This document shows positions 13,401 through 22,881 of a stretch of 64,000 bases of DNA, in pieces. Numbering within the stretch: position 1 is the stretch's first letter; every line of letters starts with the position of its first letter. Origin of the DNA: Schistocephalus solidus (lineage: Eukaryota; Platyhelminthes; Cestoda; Diphyllobothriidea; Diphyllobothriidae); assembly GCA_017591395.1 (NCBI GenBank), contig WEDG01007613.1:35327-99326 (forward strand). Direction: 5' to 3'. The translations under genes and the position numbers were made by a program. The notes under the pieces are model-generated. The model worked only from the letters and a program-made list of their open reading frames with translations. It was not told the origin of the DNA and ran no database searches.

Positions 13401-16400
13401 TGCATCTACCGCACTCTCTCCTCCTCCCCAACCTGAGCCCGGTGTCAAGACAGAGTCCAAAGAAAACCGGAGGCGGGAGAAGAGACGCAGGTGGCTGGTG
13501 CGGCCGGGTCCCCTAAGTCCTAGCCGCCCCTAGGCGTGCCACCACCTCTATGTTCGGCATTTTGTTATGGGAGCGCAACCCGAATAACGCATGCCATGCC
13601 TAATGTGGCCCCGTGTTGGTCCAACGCATCTACCACGTGGCCCGTTTAGGGGAGCACACACACGACGACGCCAGTTCGACCGTCGTAATCCGACGATGTC
13701 CACCGTATGCTCATGGGAAAGTTGAGCAGGGACGGTGACTTGCGCGTGATTTAGTTTAAAGTGATAGTAGACTTGCGCTGCAGCTACCGCACTCTCTCCT
13801 CCTCCCCCACCTGAGCCCGGTGTCATGACAGAGTCAAGAAGACCGGAGATGGGAGAAGGGCGCAGGTGGCTAGCGTGGCCGAGCCGCCCCTGGGCGTGCC
13901 ACCACACCTGGCTCGGATCCCACGGAGTGCCATAAAGGCCACATTAAGAAGGAGCCGTTGCAACCTGACTCTCAGTCCGCCAGTCAGCCAATCCACACAA
14001 AACACACATTGGGCTGACCACGCGGTCCGAGTTATCCCATCAGTTTGCAACCTTCCAAGCCACGGCATTTTAGCGCACCGTGATAGTTTCAAGCGCGTCA
14101 GCTTGATTATAGTGAGGAAAGTGCGCTGAGCTGTTGACCTCACTCTCTTCCCCACTCCCACAATCAGACCACCATCCGAGCCAGTCAGTTGTCTGATGTG
14201 GGAGTGGGCGCATTGACTGACGGGTCGGCGTACCCGTCTTCGCGTGCTACAGCACGACCTGGCCCCCATAACGCACATACCAGGATTTACATACTCAGGG
14301 GATATGGAGGAGTCATCGCCGTCTGACTCCCATTCCACTGGTCAGCCACACGACACACAACACATACACTGGGCCGACGGCGTGCTCTGGTGTAAGTGTC
14401 TGATTGGCAGCCTTCCAAGCCACGGTTTCTAGGAAACCGTGATTTTATCAGGTACAATATGATGATTGTGAGGGTGTTGCCTATGCATTTTAGTGTAGAT
14501 GGTGTGCGCTGATGTGGCTTAGCCTTCGTTGGTTTACCGCAGGTGTAAATGGCCATTTCTGGCTTATTAGCCGTCATCAGCCAGTCATACCCATTCCCAA
14601 GTGTGGCACAACTGGGATTAGAACCCGCGACCTTTGATAATTGAGTCGAACGCTCTACCATTGAGCCACAGGCTCGTTGTTTTGTCAGTTGCGATCGGGA
14701 ATATGATGATAGTGTGTTGCTCACCGATCTGCTTAAGGAATATGTATGTTCCGTTGTGCTCTGGAGCTCAGTGGTGGTCGCATGTGGTCGCATAGCGACA
14801 TGTAGCATATGCTGATAAAGGGGAACCGACAAAGATAAGGGAAGCCGGAATGGCCATTTCTGGCTTATAAGCCGTCATCAGCCAGTCATACCAAATCCCA
14901 AGTCATATCGGTCTCCCTTGCCTTTTTCGGTTCCACCTAAACATCATTTGCTACCCGTCGCTATGCGACTGCCTGCGAGGGATATAAGGTGAGCAGGGCA
15001 CAACGGACCATACATGTTCCTTAAGCAGATCGGTGAGCAACACACGATCATCATATTCCTTTACTTAGTCTTCGAAAACGACTAAGTACGCAGAAATACT
15101 CAACTAAATATCTAATTAAAGTATTTTTAAAGAGGTAACTTATTATAAGAGTATTTTTAAATCGATCTTAGACATATTAATTGCCAAATTATGTTGTGGG
15201 CAACGAGTTTTCGTGTTTGGGTGAATCTGCAAATATGACCCAAACTGCCATCTGTATTAGAAAGAATGTCTCAAAACTCACTACTTCAGTAAATGCCTTT
15301 AAGAAATATCTTATTTTGAAGGTTTAGATAAGCACATATAACTTAATCTACATTTATGGGCAATGGATAGAAAGCACAAGAAAACGTAAAGTATTTACCA
15401 TCATTTTAAGGACGATATGAAACTCACCGTAATCCAACACCCGAAATAATTATCGAGAACTTTAACACAAGGATAGTCTTCTTAATATGCATACGTTTAC
15501 GATTTCACCTGACAATTCTATTTAAATTTATTAGTCACTGACCGCCCTGTCAGCATGTCAGCTTATGAAATATTTTATTCCTGTGACGTCTCTGCCGGTG
15601 CGATCAAGCGAAAATCTGTTTGTCAAACGCAAAACACCAATTCTCGTGAAGCCGTGTTGGAATACATACTCGAAATTTAGGCTGTTTGGTAACAGCCATT
15701 ATCCTTAATCTGGAAGAGAACTTCTGTGCAATATACACTAAAGGACTATTTTCAAAAGTATTTTAACTTGTAGTGTTTTATTTACTTGTTTTTTGCATGG
15801 ACAAGCATTCTGTTCATTTAAAAACTTCAGTTTAATTCGGTACCCCTATTTTTCATGTTTTTGGAATTTGGGGCTTTCCTAAAAAAAATAAGTATTTCTA
15901 AAAAAGTTAATATTGATTTTAAAGCCACAATATCCCTCCGTTTTTTAGAATAATCGGTTCTTTATTTTTGTAAAACTTTTCGGGATGCCGTATGGGCTGA
16001 TTTCACGCAACGGGCCTTTTCTCACGAAATCTCATGGATTTAATGAGATAGGGCATGTACCGTAAAAAACACGTTGCTCTGACGGAGAAAGTAAATTTTT
16101 TTTGAAAAGTGGTCGCATACAAAAAATTAATATATCGATTCATGAGGCGCTTGATACAATATCTCGAAAAATCCTTTATCACATAAAAAATTTGTCTGAA
16201 CTCTTAGAAAGCCACCCGGCAAAGCACCCAATACAAGTGACGCGTGACTTATCGACTTCATTACTCACCCAATTTTTACCAAATTTCACCAGTAAAATAG
16301 AATATTTAAACAAAAAAATTTGTTTACAAAATTTTATGTGGCGCCAGTGGTGCAGTATATGATGGTAAAACTAAAAAATCCGCCTGTTTCATCGGCACGC

Positions 16401-19400
16401 ACATCTGTTGGCAGCAAAGAGTTATGCTTGATTAGTCATGCATACCCTGGGTATAAAGAAAACCTTTTTAGACGATAATCGGCATTGTTGAAGGCTATCT
16501 ACTAATGAAGGGTCGAGGAGTTCTCGAATCCATACCTATCCATTCATACTCGGCATATAGAATTGGATGCTATGCGCGAAAATGTCGCGGAACAATGGAG
16601 GAGATGACTGTCAACTGGAAGGGAATGATGCAACTATCCGAATGATCTTCGACGCGAATTCTTGATTAGCCTTGGATTCTAGAAGCGTTTTAACAGTTAA
16701 CTGTTTTACCCATTTGCAGTACATCTGCCGACAACCTTAGGAACCGATTTCGAACACTCTCGCAATAAATTGGTTCTCTAAGAGAGCATAATTAGCATTA
16801 CATTGTCCACTTCACTTAAAGGGCTTACTTGAGTGAGGTTGTGTTATGACCCGGCCTGGTACTTAGATGTCGCACGAAGCGTGTGCTTGATCGACGGTTT
16901 CCCAACTCCCAACGTGGTAGAGCAAGAGCACACCGTCAGCTGAGCGGAAAGTGTATTCAACAAAAGTGATATGAAAAGCTGCGTCTGTATAGCGTCCCGT
17001 TAAGATTGGTCATGTACTGTCCAGTCCACTTTAAGAGGAAGACAGACGAGAGCTGAGCGACTTCTCGCGGACATGGACCAATCAGATGTGAGGCGGACAC
17101 TGTGGCTACAGCCAGTACGGGATGCTGTCGGGTGCACGTTCATGGCATGCAGCGCGGGAGGCGCGCACACATGCCTTTCCGCGAGGCTGACTCATCGTGG
17201 GAATGTAGACATTCCCAACAGGTTGCAATACTAATAAGCATACAAACTAATCCTAGGGTATTTTCTACACATCAGGACGGTATTTTGGGTAACATGCATA
17301 CGGGCACTTTTAAATATCACATTTACCAGAAGCTGACTACTTAAATAGTTTTTTTCCATGAATTTTTGAAGTCTAGCGAACAAAAAGGTGTCATTTCGAC
17401 TTTCGTAAACAGCGATGTCTACTTATATCGCACGTCTTTTCCAACAGATCGTCATTTACCTTTCTCAAACTCACTGCTGTACTTATTCGTGGTAGTTTGT
17501 AGGTGGCTAGTACACACGTGTCATCTGTAGCGTCTAAGCAGTGCTTGTACTCAATCATAAAACCCCTGTTCCGTTTTAGAGGAACAGAGGTTTAGGAGCA
17601 CTATAGACGGGTCCCAGATTAAATGATTAAACCCGAGAGCCTGACACGAAAAAAGGTGAAAGTAAATTTAAAACCGAAATTTATAAATAAATAAAAAGTT
17701 TAAAATAAGGTGAAAATAATCCGCGCAAAATGAAAAAGAAACGGTGGGCATCCAATGAAATGAAAGCTCTGTAAATAATTGTCCCCATTGTCCCACGGTC
17801 AGCCCGGTGAACTTTAGTTTTACAGGACAACCTACTGTAAACTTTTAAGTAGCAAAACCAATAGCTTTTTAATTAGGAACCCGCCTATTGTGCTTCCACC
17901 AGGAAAGACTGCAGTCGAAGTCATGTGCCAATAGTGATGGCCAGAGGCTCTGACGCCCGGAAAGCTCCGAGCGTCAGTCAGTGTCCGCTTGATCAGTTGA
18001 TTTAGTGATAACAGTCTGTGGGCGCGCATGATTGGATGTCTCCCCGAGGCTATATGCGTTCATTGTCCAGCAGTGAGTACGTGACCTCTTGTGTGACGTG
18101 GGCGCCAGAGGTGGGAGACGCTTTTTCATAGTTTTTTTAATTTTTTTGTTTCGCCACTAGCAGTCGTGGCGGAAAAGCAGCGGCAGTAGTCTCCTCACGC
18201 ATGCTCGTCCTCCTGCACGAGGCTGTCATCTGTCTGGGCTACCTCACCGCCTTCAATGAGGAGAATCAGGTGAACCTCTGTCGCGCAGGCCATGCTCCCA
18301 CCCTTCTGCACCGGCTGCTACGCCTGCCTGTGGCGTACTTCAGTCAGCGGGAGCTGGCGGACATCCTGTTTCCCACCCTGATTTCCTGCTGCTTCAGCAA
18401 TCCCGACAACCTGGCTCTCCTTCAGTCCGAGCTCAACCCCAGCCTCGTTGCCAACTACATTGAGGTGCGTGTTCGCACTCTCCCACTCCGTGGGAGGTGC
18501 TTCATCTGCGCCCGACCCCGCCTCCGGTTTTCTGACTATGTCTTAAAAACCGGGCACAGGCGGGTAAGGGAGGTGAGAGTGTGGTAGATGCAGTGCACTT
18601 AAACCTAATTTGCGCACAAGTTGCCGTCCCTGCACCACCCTTCGGTGGAGCATACGATGGACATCTTCGGACGACGACGGTCGAACTAATGTGTTTTGTG
18701 CCTCTAAAATGGGCCAAGTGGTAGATGCGACGAGGATTCGCATTCATAAAAATGCCAGGCTTGGGGAGAAGGGTTTTATGGCACGCCTAGACGCCAACTC
18801 ACGCCGCGCCAGCCCGCTACACCCGATCTTCTTGCCTTTGTCTTGACACCGCGCGCAATTGGCTAAGGGAAGAGAGTGGGGTACATGCCGCTCATTTAAG
18901 ACTAAATCACTTGCAACTCACCGTTCCTGCGTCCACCGTGCTGTATGGACATCGTCGGTAAGGACGGTTGAATTGTCGTCATGATATGGTTTCAGTTCTG
19001 ACCATTTATGTACTGTTCGAGCTGTTGCGCTCGAAACAGTGTACGCTTGGTTGTCATTTGTGTTGCTCCCTCAATTTGCGCAATGTCGAAAGATCCCTTC
19101 GGTTGTATGTGGACACGAACATTCGTGCCTGTGCGGCATTGAGCTCGAGCGTTTCTACAGTTAGCCAATGTAGCTGCTGACATAAGTCTTATTGGGAAAT
19201 GACGTCTTTTTATTTAAGAGCTTTCTGTTATACTCATTTTGAGTAGTCATCGGAACAGAACCGGTCAGGTTCGGTGTCTCTTTTTGTGTAAACACACCGC
19301 CAGGTTTTCTCATTCAATGTGGAATATTCTCAAGGAGTGATTGGTGGTAACCATATCATCGGGAGTTTTCATAAAACAGCCGGATACTTTTATGTATACT

Positions 19401-19916
19401 TTGTTCCCCCGAGCATTTCCATAGCTTAATGATAATAAAATACTACTGACAACATATAAATAACATGTTTATAGGACTATTTTATACCCCGCCATATACG
19501 TACACCGGCCTGGTGACCCGCCGACATATTTTAAAATAGGTTTTGCACACGTATCGCCTACTACTACCAGCACATTATAATGTTTAAATACAGTGAACTT
19601 AAAATGTAATGCTTATGCTTAACCATTTAGAAGTGACTTATTCAGCTGATTTCGGCGCATATTTAGAACGCCAACATGCTCTGATAATCGGTCAACCTAC
19701 GGTCGTCTTTTAATCCCATGCCTCCTTCTTCCTCTCCGCCCAATATAGGCCCGGATCCTGGAGAACAAGATGGATAGCCTCAACGGTCAATGCGCGGAGA
19801 GCACGAAGGAGGGGGCTGGTAAACCTCATACGACGGGTATGCTGGAGTGCTCTCTTTTTCCTCCTCTTTATCCGTTGGCAACACTCCCTCTTGCTGGCTC
19901 ACGTAGTGTTGTGTAG
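547..19916 (+). CDS. SCAPER: SCAPER orthologue, 3' part of gene (17 exons visible)
   Basis: S-phase cyclin A-associated protein in the endoplasmic reticulum; in vertebrates it binds cyclin A/CDK2 and is linked to cell-cycle and ciliary biology. Exons read from the sequence: 547-655, 1294-1458, 1537-1668, 3695-3919, 5248-5436, 5535-5636, 7031-7161, 8470-8668, 8754-8860, 8966-9089, 9169-9528, 9660-9946, about 10143-10312, 10401-10555, 11648-12094, 18161-18464, 19749-19916. Almost all join with GT..AG borders and matching phases, giving about 1125 codons. Vertebrate SCAPER is about 1400 aa, so several N-terminal hundred residues lie left of the window. Identification rests on the order coiled coil, zinc finger, helical C-terminus, and on the block LLHEAVICLGY, close to the human LLHEVIVCVGY as I remember it. 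Oddities: a frame change in exon 11648-12094, an ambiguous acceptor near 10143, and an uncertain last exon. Confidence 0.88.
780..1197 (+). repeat. family B repeat copy in a SCAPER intron
   Basis: Starts with GTGCGCTAAAAGCCGTGGCTTGG and runs through CACTCCCACTCCGTGGGATCC and GACACCGGGCTCAGGTGG to CGACGGTCAAACTGTCG. The same modules recur, mostly on the other strand, at 12237-12735, 13265-14430, 46650-48330, 49390-49570, 53616-53770 and 55285-55745. No coding capacity; open frames here are chance. Confidence 0.85.
1669..3694 (+). other. 2-kb SCAPER intron
   Basis: Intron between the third and fourth visible exons. Apart from the telomere-like stretch at 3045-3138 and a related flank to about 3210, I see no gene, RNA or recognised repeat. 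Confidence 0.6.
3045..3138 (+). repeat. degenerate telomere-like TTAGGG/TTAAGG stretch
   Basis: Repeated GTTTAGGGT, AAGGTTTAAG and GGGTTAGGGTT motifs without strict periodicity, followed by CCCGTATCTTGTTTAGGCGGCC. A second stretch at 45215-45360 has the same motifs and a similar downstream sequence (TTCTCGTGCCTTGTTTAAGGGGCC), so this is a dispersed repeat family carrying the motif, not a telomere. Confidence 0.6.
3920..5247 (+). other. 1.3-kb SCAPER intron, nothing recognised
   Basis: Donor GTAATC and acceptor TTTCTAG. No family B, C or T signature and no credible coding stretch found by eye. Confidence 0.5.
5248..5636 (+). CDS. SCAPER: SCAPER zinc-finger exons
   Basis: Exons 5248-5436 and 5535-5636 flank a 98-bp intron. 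The first ends the coiled coil and adds a Thr/Pro/Ala linker, then WCRVCKVL; the second continues MDRGLTPKYHFQTKRHRRAL. Together they form C-x2-C-x12-H-x5-H, a C2H2 finger of the matrin/U1 spacing, which is where vertebrate SCAPER carries its single zinc finger. The intron splits the finger between the Cys pair and the His pair. Donors are GTAAGT and GTGAGT; both exons are multiples of three. Confidence 0.87.
5798..5929 (+). repeat. 25-bp minisatellite, 5 units
   Basis: Unit ACTTAGCAGAACGTTGG plus TGCAGTTA (25 bp), copies beginning at 5798, 5823, 5848, 5873 and 5898, with one mismatch (GAATGTT) in the fourth and a partial sixth unit. It lies in the SCAPER intron after the zinc-finger exons. 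Confidence 0.95.
6629..6860 (-). repeat. divergent family T copy
   Basis: Contains GACAAGGGAGACTGGAATGACC, GGCTTATTAGCCGTCATCAGCC, then a tRNA-like block on the minus strand (CTCTAACCGTTGAGCTATAGG) and the GCTCACCGATCTCTTACGG head. It is more diverged than the copies at 14543, 48862, 51031 and 63767. The GAAA of the hammerhead-like core has become AAAA here (minus strand). Confidence 0.75.
7031..9089 (+). CDS. SCAPER: SCAPER central helical exons (4 exons)
   Basis: Exons 7031-7161, 8470-8668, 8754-8860 and 8966-9089. The first follows the zinc finger and contains AELERQKSIGKRMVSIRQRM. The next three encode a helical region, with KLVKEARRYYNLPESGPWV, FHLDLLPVLIGLIDLIRSQ and ACSVLNHLCFDNPLTCWHLL, matching the conserved alpha-helical part of SCAPER. 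Phases run 2, 0, 2, 0 and match across each junction (CG+G, CG+T). The introns of 85 and 105 bp are small, contrasting with the 1.3-kb intron 7162-8469 that carries a TA microsatellite. An open stretch at 7983-8190 inside that intron is listed separately. Confidence 0.85.
7366..7446. repeat. (TA)n microsatellite in SCAPER intron
   Basis: About 38 uninterrupted TA dinucleotides within intron 7162-8469. Open frames through it (poly Ile-Tyr) are artefacts. Confidence 0.97.
7983..8192 (+). other. unassigned open stretch in SCAPER intron
   Basis: After CTATATAG a frame reads TALYREACLSNPKSAPDG and QKQQYVIQMPVLHPTAVFYF, open to TGA near 8193. Composition is protein-like, but I recognise no family. 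The neighbouring SCAPER exons (7161 and 8470) join in phase without it. It could be an alternative exon, a fossil coding insertion or chance. Confidence 0.25.
9169..10555 (+). CDS. SCAPER: SCAPER C-terminal region exons (4 exons)
   Basis: Exons 9169-9528, 9660-9946, about 10143-10312 and 10401-10555. The first carries LLATVLEETTCVQGLFTCLI and a Ser/Thr-rich insert; the second FLAFISNSGLMELITARLSS and FLLIEFLTATVKLLP; the third a glutamine run (CAG)6 and then ATEVFGLVAFLYGVLL; the fourth TLLSSDAVGELILAAIRLIN. The third exon's obvious acceptor (AG at 10110-10111) would run into a stop at TGA near 10208. AG at 10141-10142 or 10150-10151 restores phase and keeps the conserved part open, so one of these is probably used. 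Donors are GTAAGT, GTAAGT, GTAGGT and GTGCGT. Confidence 0.8.
10556..11647 (+). other. 1.1-kb AT-rich SCAPER intron
   Basis: AT-rich and featureless by eye; donor GTGCGT, acceptor AATTTTAG. Confidence 0.5.
11648..12094 (+). CDS. SCAPER: SCAPER exon with an internal frame change
   Basis: After ATTTTAG the frame opens as TIMGNELTCVELRNILGCLL, in phase with the previous exon. It then runs through a Thr/Ser/Pro-rich linker and stops at TAG near 11911. The following exon requires the frame that ends SSLCDQTDLLTVPTIA at donor GC|GTAAGT (12095). That frame is open from 11763 and reads like real linker from about 11828 (SVVSPANDTPRGRSGD). The two frames differ by one base; the switch is most natural near 11825-11830. 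Explanations are an assembly indel, a true frameshift mutation, or a tiny intron (a 64-bp candidate runs from GTCGAG near 11720 to CAG at 11783). I favour an indel. Confidence 0.65.
12237..12735. repeat. family B, head-to-head inverted pair
   Basis: The left part (to about 12440) reads in the + orientation of family B (CGCCTCCGGTCTTCTTGGG, ACTAACTCACGCGC, GTCGGAATCGACGGTTG). The right part reads in the opposite orientation (GACTTGTGCAGCATCTA, CGGAGGCGTGATCC, GCATTTGTTATGGGTGCGC). The two meet at CGACGGTTGAATTGTCGCACG. Confidence 0.75.
13265..14430 (-). repeat. family B composite, about 1.2 kb
   Basis: Three modules in minus orientation: 13273-13653, from a CACACACA run through CGACCGTCGTAGTCCGACG to CCACGTGGCCCGTTTAGGGG; 13654-14075, the same start but ending CACATTAAGAAGGAGCC ... 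GCCACGGCATTTTAGCGCAC; and 14076-14430 (AGTTTCAAGCGCGTCAG ... CCAAGCCACGG). The same order recurs at 46650-47820. Long open frames here are not genes. Confidence 0.85.
14543..14815 (-). repeat. family T copy
   Basis: On the minus strand: head (CATATGCTACATGTCGCTATGCG), tRNA-like part with A box TGGCTCAATGGTAGAGCG and a mutated B box, then CTGATGACGGCTAATAAGCC and GAAATGGCCATTTAC. At 14815-14825 it joins directly to the tail (GGAACCGACAAAG) of the next unit, i.e. a tail-to-head junction. Confidence 0.85.
14820..15055. repeat. family T inverted remnant
   Basis: Begins GGGGAACCGACAAAGATAAGG in one orientation, turns round within AATCCCAAGTCATATCGGTC and returns CTCCCTTGCCTTTTTCGGTTCC, then runs into the head (GCTACCCGTCGCTATGCGAC ... 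CATGTTCCTTAAGCAGATCGG). The tRNA-like part is deleted, leaving a short palindrome. Confidence 0.8.
15056..18160 (+). other. AT-rich remainder of the 6-kb SCAPER intron
   Basis: Mostly AT-rich sequence with no recognised gene. A weak family C-like motif (CTGACTACTTAAATAG) occurs at 17334-17350. The intron ends with a T-rich tract before CACTAG at 18155-18160. Confidence 0.5.
18161..18464 (+). CDS. SCAPER: SCAPER highly conserved C-terminal exon
   Basis: Acceptor CACTAG|C gives a one-base remainder that completes the Ala codon left open at 12094. The exon encodes a basic/Ala linker, then VLLHEAVICLGYLTAFNEEN, QVNLCRAGHAPTLLHRLLRL, SQRELADILFPTLISCCFSN and LLQSELNPSLVANYIE, ending at GAG|GTGCGT. 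The order 'LLHE..CLGY, NQV, P.LL..L..LP..YFS, L.DILFPTLI..C, LL..E....L...I' is the strongest SCAPER match in the window. The upstream intron is about 6.1 kb. A family B repeat starts about a dozen bases after the donor. Confidence 0.92.
18476..18975 (+). repeat. family B fragments in the last SCAPER intron
   Basis: Two partial + strand units: 18476-18730 (CTCCCACTCCGTGGGAGG, CGCCTCCGGTTTTCTGAC, GGTAGATGCAGTGCAC, GGTGGAGCATACGATGGAC) and 18780-18975 (ATGGCACGCCTAGACGCC ... GACGGTTGAATTGTCG). The first begins about 11 bases after the donor of the conserved exon. Confidence 0.75.
18976..19748 (+). other. end of last SCAPER intron
   Basis: No gene or known repeat recognised. Ends CCGCCCAATATAG, the acceptor proposed for the last exon. 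Confidence 0.5.
19749..19916 (+). CDS. SCAPER: putative last SCAPER exon
   Basis: Acceptor CAATATAG|GCC is in phase with the previous exon and opens ARILENKMDSLNGQCAEST, a short polar C-terminus, running to TAG at 19914-19916. Vertebrate SCAPER also has a few dozen polar residues after the conserved block, but I see no clear residue match. Internal GT donors (GTAAAC near 19823, GTATGC near 19837) leave open a further exon. The stop lies inside the first unit of a tandem duplication (19878-20277), so the 3' end is in recently rearranged DNA. No convincing AATAAA is seen close downstream. Confidence 0.45.
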   Translation, partial: ARILENKMDSLNGQCAESTKEGAGKPHTTGMLECSLFPPLYPLATLPLAGSRSVV

Positions 19917-20277
19917 GAAGTTGCTCCACACAGCAAATGCAAAGCTAGACCTTTTAAGGGTATATTGTAATTTGACCGTCCTAACTTGTCAAGCTATAAC
20001 GGAACATGTCTTCAGTGCACTCACCTGATAACTCGATGTTTTACTGCAACAACACTGCGTACGACGACATAAACGTCCTAACTGGCCACACTCTCTCTTG
20101 CTCGCTCACGTAGTGTTGCGTAGGAAGTTGCTCCACACGGCAAATGCAAAGTTGGACCTTTTAAGGGTATATTGTAATCTGAACGTCCTAACTTGTCAAG
20201 CTATAACGGAACATGCCTTCAGTGCACTCACCTGTTAACTTGGAGTTTTACTGCAACAACCCTGCCTACTGTCAAAG
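19878..20277. repeat. tandem duplication, unit about 190 bp, period about 208
   Basis: Copy 1 from about 19878 and copy 2 from about 20086 share CTCACGTAGTGTTG, GGAAGTTGCTCCACAC, CCTTTTAAGGGTATATTGTAA, TGTCAAGCTATAACGGAACATG and TTTTACTGCAACAAC with roughly 90% or better identity. It sits at the 3' end of SCAPER and covers its predicted stop. Confidence 0.93.
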
Positions 20278-22432
20278 AAACTTCTTTCTACTCTGTCGGA
20301 AATACCAAACAGTGCACGAGATTAGAATAACATGGATTTTATGAAATCCTACACTAGATAACATTTGGTACCGCACTACCGCGTGACGAATACATTGTTC
20401 TCTTAAACATGTTATCCTCTCCAAACATCTAAATAATAGAAGATAGTTCCTCTGAAAACGTTTTCGGATGTTAGGGGGGTTACGTTTAGCCCTCCTTAAA
20501 AGTATTTGAACTGCCAGTTGTATCCTCGTCCCACGTCACTATGGTGGGGGTTAGTATTCAGTGGGCTTCGGGATATTATGTACGGTAAAAAACCCAACCT
20601 ACTTTCAATCTTTCTAGTAGGCATTTATTTTTCTTGATGTGACAATATGTGAAGCAAGGGTTGTCACAAGGGAACTAAAGGCATTTACCTCAACCTCCCC
20701 CAATAATATTCCTTCATCGTATTCCCGTTCTTTCAGGCGGCTCATGGACCCAATTTGAGAGACGTTTCCCGCTCTCCAAATGGCAGGAGGCCAAAGGTTT
20801 TTTCCAACAGGTTCAAACTTAACTATCTCCCCCACGAAAATCGTGACCTTTTCAGTCCTCGCGTGTGCACAACACTCTCTCTCGCTCCCATATATTTCTC
20901 CAACATTACCCCCATCCCACTGTACAGCAAAAAAGAGTATCTTGCCTTTAAAAACTTTTTGCGTCTTCACAACAGCCTTCGCCTTTTGTGTCGTTAATAG
21001 CCCTCGGTGCACCTAAGTCTCCATTAGGACTTCTATTGATCAAATAACGTTACGAAGTACTGAATGCGCGGCCTAACTTCCCTCGTACCCAAATCTGATG
21101 CCAAAATTCACCAGTAGGCATGGGTAACAAATGGAGATCGTCTAGTCTACCATTTCACTAAAGCACGATGACTGGGGAAGTGGGCGGTCAGTATAATGAA
21201 GTTACTAAGTGAAATACTAATTCTATGGATCACCGAAAATGGGTTAATTTGATGTTTTCCAGGTGCGGCAGTTAGGTCTACTCATAGCATTGGCAATTCG
21301 CTAGTTTTATTCGGTGATAACCATCTTTAACAGACTGTGCCCTGTGTGCATGTGAACTTTAAAGGCGGGCTGTCTGCCCTGATATGCTTGGACGGAAAAC
21401 GACTACTGCGGGAGTCAGATAGCAGGGAGTGCCGTGCGATCTTGAAAGCTGCCTTCGCCTGGCAGAGCCTACGCAGGGGTTGGTAGGCCGGCATTGTCTG
21501 GGGAGGGGGCTTACGCACTCTGACCTTTTCTGCGTAGATTGGCTCGGAGAGTTGAACACGCTGCCGAGCCAAGTGATCCCGGCGTGTACAATGTGAGTGG
21601 GGGGTTGGGGACACATTCGGGGTTGGCGGTATCCCCTGGCACAGCGACCGAGTGGCCGCGATGAAGGTCAAATTGCAGATGGGTCAGTGTGGACCCAGAC
21701 TTCGTTTCAGGGGCGGGGTTTCTGCGGAGAGTTTGGGGGCTGGCGGCGTTACTTGTAGTAAAACTGCAGGAACTGTCACCTTGAACAAGTGATTTGTATT
21801 AAAAACGAGTTTGCTTTAGATATAATGCCTTCTTATGGTTGAGAATAAGTCACGCCAACCGACTTAATTGCACTCGCAGCATAATCCTTGTTTAAGTGAC
21901 ATTGTGATTACGTGAGTTTTGGAGTTTGTACAAGTTAGAATTTCCGGAAGGCGTGCGCGAGTATTCCTTTCTACTTACATTGCGTCTTTCTTAGCAGGTA
22001 TGAAAGAAAATACGTGAGAAAAAGTGATCTCGCACTTTCCCCACAAAATTGGCATCGGAAGAGACTTCTGAACATTTTTCACCGATATTTCAGCTAGTGG
22101 GGGGTAAGTCCGCCTTTAAGAATTGGGGATCTTCCTCTACGTTCAGTTACCTAATGTGGTAGGTCACCATCTTAGTCTCATTTAATTACTTGTCTCAACA
22201 GCTGATCCTGTTGGGTTGCATTTCAGACTTCCTCAAAAGTTACAGGGAGAGCGCGAATGGAATCCACAAAACAGACTGAATCTCTGACTCAACGGAGACG
22301 GGCAGGATGACGTTGTCCTCAGGTTCCTTAGAACGCGAGTTTGATTAAGCGCGAGAGTGCACCTGCCTGGCCTATGTTTGTGGTAGACTGGTACCGGATA
22401 TCGAATTCTTAGCCTAGCAGCATAGTAGCCCA
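20278..22432. other. intergenic region downstream of SCAPER
   Basis: No coding sequence recognised. A locally GC-rich block (about 21340-21760) carries open frames on the minus strand with low-complexity Arg/Pro/Ser composition and no motif; I do not call them genes. Confidence 0.45.
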
Positions 22433-22846
22433 TCACTGAAGACGATTTGCCGAGTACACAGGAATGCCTTTTTTCGCGCCCAAAATTGCAAGAAGAGGTT
22501 TATAGTCCGTTAGAAGGGTGAAATGGCGGCCATAGTGTATCTTGTGGAACTTCTTCACGGCGAAGATAATGGCCGAGGCCTCCTTCTCAATCTGTCCGTA
22601 GTCGCGTTCCGCAAACGTTAGCGACCTTGATGCATGATAAAAAGCAAGTTCTATGTTGCCGGGTAAGACGTGTGAAATTACGGCGCCAATTCCATAGTTT
22701 GAGTCGTCCACTGCAATGACAATCTTCAGATCGGAGTTGAAGTGTGTGAGCAGGAAATCAGAGATCAAAATTGTGTTCACTTTCTTCAAAGGCCTGTTTA
22801 CATTCTGGCGACCAGATCGAGCTGACATCTTTCTTGAGTTATTCAT
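22433..22846 (-). pseudogene. Ty3/gypsy RNase H domain
   Basis: Readable as IVIAVDDSNYGIGAVISH, AFYHASRSLTFAERDYGQ, EKEASAIIFAVKKFH and HYGRHFTLLTDYKPLLAIL, the standard RNase HI domain of gypsy Pol. The acidic residues expected of the active site (Asp in AVDDS, Glu in EKEA, Asp in LTDYKP) are still present. The frame ends at SANRLQ followed by a stop, where the connection to integrase would begin. Confidence 0.92.
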
Positions 22847-22881
22847 TCATCGGATGACAAAGGTGGACAACTCATGAGACC

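Noticed and set aside
13823..14832. Long minus-strand open frames (171 and 181 codons)
   Set aside because: They lie in family B and family T repeats whose other copies have stops in the same frame; no protein motif.
21327..21671. 114-codon minus-strand frame in GC-rich block
   Set aside because: Low-complexity Pro/Arg/Ser composition, two frames open at once, no motif.
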